Below, piece by piece: positions 24,672 to 32,673 of a DNA stretch of 64,000 nt; position 1 is the stretch's first letter, and every line of letters starts with the position of its first letter. This stretch comes from Streptomyces sp. HB132 (GTDB lineage: Bacteria; Actinomycetota; Actinomycetes; Streptomycetales; Streptomycetaceae). The translations under genes were made by a program, and so were the position numbers. Under the pieces are notes generated by a model. It was not told where the DNA came from, did no database searches, and saw nothing but the letters and a program-made list of their open reading frames with translations. Location: contig NZ_JAFBGA010000012.1 in NCBI RefSeq assembly GCF_016909575.1, positions 124,001 to 188,000 on the forward strand, in the 5' to 3' direction.

Positions 24672-26347
24672 GCGGTGTACCTGCCCCGCGTGTGCCCGTT
24701 CACCGCACTCAGGTGAGTGGTGCGCGGGGCCGTGATCGCCACGAGGGCCATGTCGTCGTGCCTGCCCTCGCGCAGCCACTGGGACGCGAGCATCTGGATC
24801 CGTTCCACCACGGCCGCGCCGGGAAGCCCCGCGCATCCGGACAGGGCCCGTGCGAGGCGTTCCTCGCCGAAGAGTTCGTTCCCCATGGGGCCTCCCCGGG
24901 CCTCGGTGACCCCGTCGGTGTACAGCAGGCAGGTCTCGCCCGGCTGCAGGTGGACCTCCACGGTGCGGGCCTCGACGTGCGGGAGGGCCCCGACCAGGGT
25001 GCCGTGCGTGGCGACCTCCTCGACCCGGCCGTCGTTGCGCACCACCATGGGGGCCGGGTGGCCCGCCGAGGTGAGGTTCAGCCGCACCTGGCTCTCCGTA
25101 CGCAGGACGGAGGCGAGCACCAGCGTGGCGAAGCGGGTGTGATGCGAGCTCAGGAGCGCTCCGTTGAGGAGCTGCAGCATCTTCCGGTGGTCCTCCGCCA
25201 TCGGCGTCAGCGCCTGGAGCGTGTTGCGGATCTTTCCGGTGAGTACGGCGGCGTCCAGGCCCTTGCCGCAGACGTCGCCGAGGACCACCAGGGACGGCTC
25301 CCCGTCCGTGGCGCCCGGATGGACGTCGTAGAAGTCACCGCCCACCCGTTCCCTGGCTCCGGCCGGCTGGTAGCCGCCGGCGAACTCGACGCCGTTCACC
25401 CGGTGGAGATCGGGGGGCAACAGGTCACGCATCAGCGTGCGGGTGATGTCGCTCTGCTCCGCGTACAGCCGCGCGGCGGAGAGCGCGGCCCCGGCGCGGG
25501 CCGCGAACTGCCGGGCGAAGAGCTCCTCGCTGGCGCTGAACTCCGCCCGCCCGTTCCTGCGCAGCAGGATCAGGGCGCCCGCGGGCACCCCGTGCCCGGG
25601 CAGCGGGGTGACGGCGACCGATCCGATCGCTCCGGTGAAACCCTCGGGAAGCATCCAGTCGGGCAGGGTGACGGGGTCGATCCACCGCGAGGGCACGGGA
25701 GGGAAGCCCTGGAGCGCCTCGCTCAGCCCCGGCACGAGGGACGGGTCGTCCGCGATCAGGGATTGGGTGGCCTCCTGGCCCGCCACCGCGTGCGCGACGG
25801 GCGTCGTGCGTCCGGAGGCCGGCGCGACGACGACCGCCGCGTCGGCGAGGTACCGGGCGGCGAGTCGCGCGGTCGCCAGCATGCACCGCTCGGTGTTCAG
25901 CGAGGCCATCAGCACGTTGGACGCCTCGGCGAGGAACGACGCACGCTCCCGCTCCGTGGTGAGCGCCGCTTCCGCCAGCCGCTGGTCGGTGTCGTCGACC
26001 AGCCACCACACGACGTGCCCGTCCGGGCTTCGCGACGGATGGGCCTCGAAGCTGTGCTCACCGATGTGGCCACGTGCGAAAGGGAGTGCGCCCGCCTCGC
26101 CCGGGCTGTTCGGGACCGTGTCTCCGACGACGACGTCGGCATGCGCCTCCGCCAGCCAGGAAGGTGCCACATCCGACATGCCCGCGCCCGGCACCACACC
26201 GTCCATCAGGAACGCGGCCGCCGCGTTCACCTCGACGACCGTGCCGGACCCGTCGGCCACGACCACGGGGTAGGGGGCGGTGACCCACACACCGCCGGCG
26301 GGCTGCTCATGAATGATCGTGGCTGTACTTTCCTTCGGAGGAGCCAT
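24668..26347 (-). CDS. PAS-GAF-PP2C serine phosphatase (RsbU/SpoIIE type) 1
   Basis: About 559 aa. A PAS-like domain (residues 20-120, YPVVVADGSGTVVEVN) is followed by a GAF domain (about 130-305, ERERASFLAEASNVLMASL). The PP2C domain begins at YAEQSDITRTLMRDLLPPDL, with metal ligands in RVGGDFYDVHPG, LVVLGDVCGKGLDAAVLTG and EGRHDDMALVAI. All key aspartates are present, so it should dephosphorylate STAS antagonists. Start: ATG 26347 is used; a GTG near 26377 has a better Shine-Dalgarno and would add about 10 residues. It overlaps the B12 sensor gene, its likely partner. Confidence 0.88.
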   Translation of the reverse strand: MAPPKESTATIIHEQPAGGVWVTAPYPVVVADGSGTVVEVNAAAAFLMDGVVPGAGMSDVAPSWLAEAHADVVVGDTVPNSPGEAGALPFARGHIGEHSFEAHPSRSPDGHVVWWLVDDTDQRLAEAALTTERERASFLAEASNVLMASLNTERCMLATARLAARYLADAAVVVAPASGRTTPVAHAVAGQEATQSLIADDPSLVPGLSEALQGFPPVPSRWIDPVTLPDWMLPEGFTGAIGSVAVTPLPGHGVPAGALILLRRNGRAEFSASEELFARQFAARAGAALSAARLYAEQSDITRTLMRDLLPPDLHRVNGVEFAGGYQPAGARERVGGDFYDVHPGATDGEPSLVVLGDVCGKGLDAAVLTGKIRNTLQALTPMAEDHRKMLQLLNGALLSSHHTRFATLVLASVLRTESQVRLNLTSAGHPAPMVVRNDGRVEEVATHGTLVGALPHVEARTVEVHLQPGETCLLYTDGVTEARGGPMGNELFGEERLARALSGCAGLPGAAVVERIQMLASQWLREGRHDDMALVAITAPRTTHLSAVNGHTRGRYTA

Positions 26348-26572
26348 GAGGGGGGGCCCGCCTGGGGCGAGCCGCACCACCTTCCAACTGGACGAAAATT
26401 AGTTTCCCTTCGGCAACCATCGCCCAGAGGTGCTCCGAATAGCAACCCGCCCTCCGAGAGCCCAGCGCCCGCAGGGCCCTGACCGGCCGCCGCCCACTCG
26501 GCTGTTTCGATACCTTCACCGCGCCTGCACGATTGCGGGCTTCCGGTGCCGCCGCGGGCCCCTGCGGCCCGC

Positions 26573-27781
26573 TCAGCCCTCGGCGGGCCGGCCGTGCCAG
26601 TCCAGACAAAGGACCAGCGCGTCGTCCATGGACGGCCCCGGACCGCGATGGCCGAGCAGCTTCTCCAGCACACCCCGCGGGACCTGGGTCGCGGGCAGCA
26701 GACGGGTCTCGGTGATGGCCTTGAGAAGGGCGTGCAGGCTGTACTTCTCGCCTGCGGGCGACAAGGCGTCATAGACGCCGTCGCTGACGAAGAAGAGGCG
26801 GTCCCCGGGTTCGACGGTGAAGTGCTGCGGCGTGTAGACCGTGTCCTCGAACATCCCCAGCGGCATCTGCGCCTCCAGCTCGACCGCCTCGACCTCTCCG
26901 CCGCGCAGCCGCCAGATGCGCGGCGATCCCGCGTCGATGATCTCCACGTTTCCGGTGGGGAGGTGGAACCGGAGCAGCAGCGTGGCCAGGTAGCTGCCGC
27001 CCTGGTACTGGCCGTAGATGGCCTGATCGGCCAGGTACGCCTGGTCCGCCAGGCTCAGACCGGCACGGCGCGCGTTGCGCAGGGCGTTGACCGCGAGGTT
27101 GGTCAGCAGCGCGGCCTCGATGCCCTCCCCCATCCCGTTGTTGACGGTGAGGGTCAGGTCGTCGGCGGACGCCGACCAGTCGAAGTTGTCCCCGTGGACG
27201 GCGTAGGCGGGTTCCAGCTGGGCGCCGATGCTGTACTCGGGCCGGGCGCACGACCGGCCCGGCAGCAGCTGCCACTGCATCTCGGCCGCGAGGGTCAGGC
27301 GTTCGGCCCGCCGGGCCCGCAGGAACAGATCGGTGTCCCGTTCCGCGACGACCAGCTCGTGCGCAAGCGCGTCGGCGCAGGTGCGGAGGTCCTCCACCAG
27401 AGCATCGTCGGGACCGCTCCCCCCGTTGGGCAGTGTGACGCTCAGCACTCCGTGCCGGTCGCCGCGGACACTGACCGGTACGTACACGGTTACAGTGGAT
27501 GCACCGGGGTTGCGCACAATGTGCGGCTCCTGAGCACCGAAGGCCCGGCCCGGGTCACTGCCGTGGACCGGAACCGGCCTGCGGGTGTGAGGAAGGACAC
27601 CGACGGGCTGGAGCATGGTCATCGCGTAGTCGGCGACCAGCAGTTCCACTCGCGAAGCGCCGTAACGGCTTCTGATCAGGCCTTGGAGCACGTCGAAGAT
27701 CTGGTGGGGGGCAGCCTCGCGGAGTACACGCTCGATGCCGTCGGGTCTGTCCACCTGTACCGGTCCTTCTTTCTTTGACAT
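26573..27781 (-). CDS. PP2C-type phosphatase with GAF-like domain, degenerate metal site
   Basis: About 402 aa from ATG 27781. Residues 1-165 form a GAF-like sensor region (ASRVELLVADYAMTMLQPVG), then a linker helix LRARRAERLTLAAEMQWQLL leads into a SpoIIE-like PP2C domain. The first metal motif reads VHGDNFDWSAS instead of GGDFYD, and the second NNGMGEGIEAALLTN instead of GDVxGKG. SDGVYDAL and SMDDALVLCLDW are conserved. Two acidic ligands are therefore altered, and activity may be reduced or lost. It is divergent from the MarR gene and lies upstream of the other PP2C gene. Confidence 0.85.
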   Translation of the reverse strand: MSKKEGPVQVDRPDGIERVLREAAPHQIFDVLQGLIRSRYGASRVELLVADYAMTMLQPVGVLPHTRRPVPVHGSDPGRAFGAQEPHIVRNPGASTVTVYVPVSVRGDRHGVLSVTLPNGGSGPDDALVEDLRTCADALAHELVVAERDTDLFLRARRAERLTLAAEMQWQLLPGRSCARPEYSIGAQLEPAYAVHGDNFDWSASADDLTLTVNNGMGEGIEAALLTNLAVNALRNARRAGLSLADQAYLADQAIYGQYQGGSYLATLLLRFHLPTGNVEIIDAGSPRIWRLRGGEVEAVELEAQMPLGMFEDTVYTPQHFTVEPGDRLFFVSDGVYDALSPAGEKYSLHALLKAITETRLLPATQVPRGVLEKLLGHRGPGPSMDDALVLCLDWHGRPAEG

Positions 27782-27848
27782 ATTTTCTTTGTTCGACTGT
27801 TCACATCGGCCAGCCGGAACGGGCAAATGCCCCACACGGGAGTGTCAC

Positions 27849-28346
27849 ATGCGCGAGGAGCCAGTACCGCTCGACCGGTATGCCCCGGACGAGGCACCCG
27901 AGGTCAGGCGGGTACTCGAACTCCTCGAGATCGCCTGGGAGCGTGGGCGCCACACGCTGGCGCCGGCTCCCGTCTCCGCTGCACAGCTCCGAGTGATGTA
28001 CATCATCGAACGCGATCCCGGAATCAATCTTCGGACACTCGGGCGCCATCTGGACGCGGCGGCCCCCTCGGTCAGCCGTCTGTGCGACCGCCTGCAGGCA
28101 GCCGGATTCGTCGGCAGGACCCCTCGCCCCGATGACCGTCGCGAGATGCTGCTGGAGCTCACGGAAGCCGGCGCGGCGCACCTGCGCGACGTACGGCGTC
28201 GGCGCGAGCAGGCTCTGTACCAGGCGATGAAGCGTATGACCCCGGACGCACGGGAAGCCCTCTCCAGCGGGCTGTCGGCCTTCTGCGAGGCGGCCGGGGA
28301 AGCAGCCCTGCCGGCGGAGTCGCCGCAGCGGCGGGAGACCGTCTGA
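27849..28346 (+). CDS. MarR-family transcriptional regulator
   Basis: 165 aa with winged helix: SAAQLRVMYIIERDPGINLR, HLDAAAPSVSRLCDRLQAAG as recognition helix, and GRTPRPDDRREMLLELTEAG as wing with the DRR signature. GGGAG is 7 nt before ATG 27849. It is divergent from the second PP2C gene across about 70 AT-richer bases, so it may regulate the signalling cluster. The ligand is unknown. Confidence 0.85.
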   Translation: MREEPVPLDRYAPDEAPEVRRVLELLEIAWERGRHTLAPAPVSAAQLRVMYIIERDPGINLRTLGRHLDAAAPSVSRLCDRLQAAGFVGRTPRPDDRREMLLELTEAGAAHLRDVRRRREQALYQAMKRMTPDAREALSSGLSAFCEAAGEAALPAESPQRRETV

Positions 28347-28521
28347 GTGACGGAGCAGCAGCTGGCGGCGGGACTCGACCGCCCCGGCGAAGTTCACCCG
28401 CTCGGCACTGCGTGAAGGCCGAGGGCGTCCCTCGGCCGGGCGTCCCTCGGCCGAAGAGCGCCATCCAGCCGCACGGCGGGGCCGGCCGACGCAAGAAGGA
28501 CAACTCCCGAGAGGCCCCTGC

Positions 28522-28830
28522 GTGGATGATCTGTTGCTGGCCCTGACCGTCCCGGCCGTGGTCGTCGCGAGCGGGGTGTACGCCGTCTACGACTGCCGCC
28601 GGCAGCGCCGACGGCCGCCGCTGCCGTACACCCACCGGGCGGCCCGTCTCGCGGCGGCCGACGCGCTGGCCCGGGCCGAGGCCGTCGTCGACAGCGCGTA
28701 CGCCGGCCTCGGCGGGCTCTATGCCGACCCTGGCGTCCCGCGGACCGGGACCTTCCCGGCGGTCAGTGGCCGGCCGGACGCCGGCCGGGATCGCGGCCCG
28801 TCACGGCCGACACCCGCTCGAAAGCGGTAG
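28522..28830 (+). CDS. Small hypothetical protein with one TM helix
   Basis: 102 aa from GTG 28522. Residues 2-22 (DDLLLALTVPAVVVASGVYA) form a transmembrane helix, then a basic YDCRRQRRRPP stretch and an Ala-rich soluble part. I recognise no domain. Codon bias is good up to about residue 70 and weaker after, so the end is less certain. It stands alone between the MarR and Mut7-C genes. Confidence 0.5.
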   Translation: MDDLLLALTVPAVVVASGVYAVYDCRRQRRRPPLPYTHRAARLAAADALARAEAVVDSAYAGLGGLYADPGVPRTGTFPAVSGRPDAGRDRGPSRPTPARKR

Positions 28831-29016
28831 CTCCGGGCGCCAAGGGAAACGACTCGCCGAACACCTTCTTCTGCCGCGCCTGCGGGACCGTCGCCGCCGG
28901 TCCCGGTCACAGCGACCAGGCCCACACCGCCAGGGACTTCACGGCCACGCCGGGTGTCCTCCGGCCGCCTTCGCACAGCGCTGACACCCGCGTCCGCGCA
29001 ATGGCATCCTGACCGG

Positions 29017-29766
29017 GTGAACGGACCCGAGATCACCCTCGAAGTAGCGCCCGAACTGCGGCTCTTCGTCGCCCACGACCGCCGCCACGGACGCACGGTC
29101 GTCACCACGGACGGGTCGTCGACCCTCGGACACGTCGTGGAGTCCCTCGGTGTCCCGCTGACCGAGGCCGGTCAGCTCCTCGTCGACGGCCGCCCCGTGC
29201 CCGTGTCCCACATTCCCGGCGCGGGCGAGCTGGTCGAGGTGCGTGCGGTGCGGCGCCCTCAGCAGGTTCCGGGCGCGCCGCTGCGCTTCCTGCTCGACGT
29301 CCACCTCGGCACACTCGCCCGGCGGTTGCGGCTCCTGGGCGTGGACGCCGCGTACGAGAGCGAGGACATCGGCGATCCGGCACTCGCCGCCCTCTCCGCG
29401 GAGCAGCGGCGCGTGCTGCTCTCACGAGACCGTGGGCTGCTCCGCCGCAGGGAGATCTGGGCGGGGGCGTACGTCTACAGTGACCGGCCCGAGGAGCAGC
29501 TCCGTGACGTCCTGGGGCGGTTCACCCCCGTGCTGGCGCCGTGGACCCGGTGCACCGCCTGCAACGGGGAGCTCGCGGCGGCGGACAAGGACTCCGTGAG
29601 CGCCGGCCTGGAGCAGGGCACGCAGGCGTCGTACGACGTGTTCGCGCAGTGCGCCGACTGTGGGCGGGTGTACTGGCGGGGTGCCCACCACGCCCGTCTC
29701 GAAGCCGTCGTGACCGACGCCGTACGCGAGTTCGGCGCGGCGGGAGACCAGGCGTCGACGCCCTGA
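29017..29766 (+). CDS. Mut7-C RNase-domain protein with N-terminal ubiquitin-like domain
   Basis: 249 aa. Residues 1-85 form a ubiquitin-like fold (ITLEVAPELRLFVAHDRRHG, VDGRPVPVSHIPGAGELVEV). Residues 90-245 are the Mut7-C domain: FLLDVHLGTLARRLRLLGVD, RVLLSRDRGLLRR, and a zinc ribbon with CTACNGEL and CADCGRVYW. Mut7-C is a PIN-like fold predicted to be an RNase. The C-terminal cysteines are intact. GTG 29017 is chosen because the ubiquitin-like domain starts there. Fusions of these two domains are known from actinobacteria; the target RNA is not. Confidence 0.88.
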   Translation: MNGPEITLEVAPELRLFVAHDRRHGRTVVTTDGSSTLGHVVESLGVPLTEAGQLLVDGRPVPVSHIPGAGELVEVRAVRRPQQVPGAPLRFLLDVHLGTLARRLRLLGVDAAYESEDIGDPALAALSAEQRRVLLSRDRGLLRRREIWAGAYVYSDRPEEQLRDVLGRFTPVLAPWTRCTACNGELAAADKDSVSAGLEQGTQASYDVFAQCADCGRVYWRGAHHARLEAVVTDAVREFGAAGDQASTP

Positions 29767-29803
29767 GACCGGGGGCGTCCGGCTTCCGCCCGGCGCCCGG
29801 GGC

Positions 29804-30304
29804 TCAGAAGACGTACGGGTCCCCCGTGGCGAGGGCCAGCACCTCCTGCGTGTCGTTCTTCCGGTTCCGGTCGCTCGCTCCACCGTTCCACACGGTGTCC
29901 ACCCGCACCGCGACCTCGGCGGGCCGGCCCGTGAAGCGCAGACCGAGGGCGGTGCGACGGGCCGGCCCGCCGACCCGCAACGGCCCGGTCGCGCACAGCA
30001 CCGTCCGGCTGCCACCGCGCAGACAGCCCTGGGGCAACCGCTGCCAGGCCGCGAGCGGTACCGAGAAGCGCAGCCGCACCGTCGCGTCGGCGAGCGGCGA
30101 CGGCCCCCGGTTACCGGTCCGCAGCTGGATCCCGATCCGCTCCTCCCCGAGCGAGACACGGCCGTGGTGGGTCACGTCCGCCTCCGGGGCGATCATCCGC
30201 GGCGCCGGCTCGGCCACGGCGGACAGCCCCGGGCCCAGCACCAGGGCTGCCACCGTCGCCGCCGTAGCGGGCACCTTCAGCACTGCTCCACGCGTCACTC
30301 GCAT
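29804..30304 (-). CDS. Secreted protein of unknown function
   Basis: 166 aa starting MRVTRGAVLKVPATAATVAA. It has a Sec-type signal peptide with a likely cleavage after AVAEP near residue 34. The mature part is beta-rich with GIQLRTGNRGPSPLADATV, like a small Ig-fold or DUF11-like extracellular domain, and two cysteines (GCLRG and LCATG) that could form a disulfide. It is convergent with the Mut7-C gene. No function can be named. Confidence 0.7.
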   Translation of the reverse strand: MRVTRGAVLKVPATAATVAALVLGPGLSAVAEPAPRMIAPEADVTHHGRVSLGEERIGIQLRTGNRGPSPLADATVRLRFSVPLAAWQRLPQGCLRGGSRTVLCATGPLRVGGPARRTALGLRFTGRPAEVAVRVDTVWNGGASDRNRKNDTQEVLALATGDPYVF

Positions 30305-30408
30305 GCGTCGAACGTACCGATATCTCACCAATCGCCCCTACATGAGGCCCGGTTCGTCGCCCGCGCCCACCCGCACGGCCCACCGCTCCCGCATGACACC
30401 CTGGTCCC

Positions 30409-30744
30409 ATGCTCGTGGCCCGTTCCATCGCCCTCTTCGTCGTAGCCGCGCTCTTCGAGATCGGGGGCGCCTGGCTCGTCTGGCAGGGCGTGCGCGAGCA
30501 CCGCGGCTGGATCTGGATCGGCGCGGGCGTCATCGCGCTCGGCGCGTACGGATTCGTGGCCACGCTCCAGCCGGACGGTGACTTCGGGCGCATCCTCGCC
30601 GCGTACGGCGGAGTGTTCGTCGCCGGTTCGATCGCCTGGGGCATGGTCGCCGACGGCTACCGCCCGGACCGCTGGGACGTGACCGGCGCACTGATCTGCC
30701 TGGCCGGCATGGCGTTGATCATGTACGCCCCCCGCGACCACTGA
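30409..30744 (+). CDS. YnfA/UPF0060 family small membrane protein
   Basis: 111 aa with four transmembrane helices. FEIGGAWLVWQGVREHRGW and DGDFGRILAAYGGVFVAGS are diagnostic for YnfA. Members resemble small multidrug resistance transporters, but their function is not settled. The gene is divergent from the secreted protein and followed 63 nt later by the SDR gene on the same strand. Confidence 0.9.
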   Translation: MLVARSIALFVVAALFEIGGAWLVWQGVREHRGWIWIGAGVIALGAYGFVATLQPDGDFGRILAAYGGVFVAGSIAWGMVADGYRPDRWDVTGALICLAGMALIMYAPRDH

Positions 30745-30807
30745 GTGCCCGCGGAGGGCGCCCGCCTATCCTGGGCCCCGTACCGATCAGCTGTCCGAGG
30801 AGTTCGC

Positions 30808-31566
30808 ATGGCCGCCACCCCCATCGCCGTCATCACCGGCGCGAGCAGCGGCATCGGCGCCGCGACCGCCAGGCAGCTGGCCGCCGCCGGATACCGCGTG
30901 GTGCTCACCGCACGCCGCAAGGACCGCATCGAGGCACTCGCCGCCGAGCTCACCGAAGCGGGCCACCAGGCGACGGCGTACGCCCTGGACGTCACCGACC
31001 GCGCCGCGGTCGACGAATTCGCCACCGCGTTCCGCTCGCTCGCCGTCCTGGTCAACAACGCCGGCGGCGCACTGGGCGCCGACCCCGTCGCCACGGGCGA
31101 TCCGGCGGACTGGCGCCAGATGTACGAGACCAACGTCATCGGCACCCTCAACGTCACCCAGGCCCTGCTCCCCTCCCTCACGGCGAGCGGGGACGGCACC
31201 GTCGTGATCCTCTCCTCGACGGCGGGCCTCTCCACGTACGAGGGCGGCGGTGGGTACGTCGCCGCCAAGCACGGCGAGCACGTCCTGGCGGAGACCCTCC
31301 GCCTGGAGATCGTCGGCACCCCGGTCCGCGTGATCGAGGTCGCTCCCGGCATGGTCAAGACCGAGGAGTTCGCCACCACCCGCTTCCGCGGCGACACCGG
31401 GAAGGCGGCCAAGGTCTACGCCGGCGTCGACGCCCCGCTCTCCGCCGACGACGTGGCCGACACCATCACCTGGGCCGTCACCCGCCCGAGCCACGTCAAC
31501 ATCGACCTGCTGGTGGTCCGCCCCCGCGCCCAGGCCTCCAACTCGAAGGTCCACCGAACCCTCTGA
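30808..31566 (+). CDS. Short-chain dehydrogenase/reductase (YdfG-like)
   Basis: 252 aa. GASSGIGAATARQL is the nucleotide-binding loop, NNAGGALG the structural motif, and YVAAKHG the catalytic Tyr-x3-Lys; Ser is in ILSSTAG. The ARRKDR after the second strand favours NADPH. Relatives such as YdfG reduce 3-hydroxy acid semialdehydes, but the substrate here is not known. ATG 30808 has a GGAG just upstream. Confidence 0.92.
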   Translation: MAATPIAVITGASSGIGAATARQLAAAGYRVVLTARRKDRIEALAAELTEAGHQATAYALDVTDRAAVDEFATAFRSLAVLVNNAGGALGADPVATGDPADWRQMYETNVIGTLNVTQALLPSLTASGDGTVVILSSTAGLSTYEGGGGYVAAKHGEHVLAETLRLEIVGTPVRVIEVAPGMVKTEEFATTRFRGDTGKAAKVYAGVDAPLSADDVADTITWAVTRPSHVNIDLLVVRPRAQASNSKVHRTL

Positions 31567-31673
31567 GTCGGCGTACCCGCACAAGCCGTCGACTCGTACG
31601 GGTGATCGCGGCGCATCCCGCGTCGGGGGGCCGCAACCCTGTTCAAGGTGGTTCACAACGCTATACACAACGA

Positions 31674-31705
31674 CCCTCGAACAGGATTGCAGTCCTGTCC
31701 GAGGG
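31674..31705 (+). other. Hairpin in the leader of the LAGLIDADG gene
   Basis: CCCTCG/CGAGGG and ACAGGA/TCCTGT form a 12-bp stem with one A-C mismatch and the loop TTGCAG, ending 30 nt before the GTG start. It could be the SDR terminator or a structured leader. I do not see a complete tRNA fold around it. Confidence 0.5.
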
Positions 31706-31734
31706 CCTCACCACCAAGGAAGTAGGGCTTCCCC

Positions 31735-32619
31735 GTGGCTGAATACGACCCTAGCGCCCCCGCTCTCTTCGAAGTCGGCGAGATCCTGCCGACCGACACG
31801 TCGTTCATGGACCTCGAAGATCCCCGCTACGCCTATATGTTCGGATTCCTGCAGGCCGATGGCCACCTCGCCGCAGGACCTGGTCGGAAAGGGCGGCTGA
31901 CTGTCGAGATCAACGTGCGGGACATCGCGATCCTCCGCGAGTTCCAGCGCCTGACTCCGTACAACAGCAGCGTCACCGAACGCGTCCGGTCCACGAATTT
32001 TTCGGCAAGCCACCACTCGGCCACCTGGACACTCTGCGCCCTGGAAGCCAGGAATACGATCAACCGACTCGGCCTGCCCTACGGGCGGAAGTCGAAGCGA
32101 ATCACTCCACCACGGGTGGAGTTCGCCCGCCGCGACTACCTGCGCGGCGTCATCGACGCCGACGGCTCCGTCGGCCGGACGAGCCAGGATCTGCCGTTCG
32201 TCTCACTGACAACGGCCAGCGCTGCCGTTGGGGCCTACTTGTGCCGGTACGCCAAGAAGGTGACGGGAGCCCACCGTGAGATCAGGCGCAATACGCGGGA
32301 CAAGATCTACAACGTCCTCTACACAAAAGAGGCTGCCGTCGATCTGGCCGGGCATCTTTACTACCCGGGGTGCCTCTCCCTCGCACGCAAGCAGACAGCC
32401 GCTGAGAACCTGCGCTCCTGGGAGCGCCCCGCAGCCATGCGTCTGCGACCGGTGAGTCGCCGCTGGAAGCCGTGGGAGGACCACATCCTGCTGGATCTCG
32501 GTGACGCCTCTGCCGCAGCCGTCGAACTGAGCCGGAGCGAGGCCAGTTGCTCGGTCCGGCTATGGCGGTTGAAGACCGGCCGGGTCAAGCTTCCCCCACC
32601 TGTTCCACCCAACCAGTAG
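31735..32619 (+). CDS. Free-standing LAGLIDADG homing-endonuclease-like protein
   Basis: 294 aa. Two LAGLIDADG helices are visible: YMFGFLQADGHL near residue 34 and YLRGVIDADGSVG near residue 137, each with the acidic metal ligand. This is the monomeric double-motif form. The C-terminal 50 residues (RWKPWEDHILLDLGDA, then SVRLWRLKTG) look like a Myb/SANT helix-turn-helix. No intein splice motifs flank it, so it is a stand-alone gene. AAGGAAG lies about 12 nt before GTG 31735. It is convergent with rtcB with 54 nt between the stops. Similar two-domain proteins may regulate rather than cut DNA. Confidence 0.8.
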   Translation: MAEYDPSAPALFEVGEILPTDTSFMDLEDPRYAYMFGFLQADGHLAAGPGRKGRLTVEINVRDIAILREFQRLTPYNSSVTERVRSTNFSASHHSATWTLCALEARNTINRLGLPYGRKSKRITPPRVEFARRDYLRGVIDADGSVGRTSQDLPFVSLTTASAAVGAYLCRYAKKVTGAHREIRRNTRDKIYNVLYTKEAAVDLAGHLYYPGCLSLARKQTAAENLRSWERPAAMRLRPVSRRWKPWEDHILLDLGDASAAAVELSRSEASCSVRLWRLKTGRVKLPPPVPPNQ

Positions 32620-32673
32620 GCGCCGACCGAGCGGGCGGGAGGCACCATGTGCTCCGGTCGCCTCCGGCCCGCC

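Noticed and set aside
31640..31712. tRNA or tRNA-like gene before the LAGLIDADG gene
   Set aside because: The hairpin with loop TTGCAG resembles an anticodon arm, but no acceptor stem, D-arm or T-arm with GGTTCRA pairs around it.
31735..32619. Intein in rtcB
   Set aside because: The LAGLIDADG gene is on the opposite strand, outside an intact full-length rtcB, and has no splice-junction residues.
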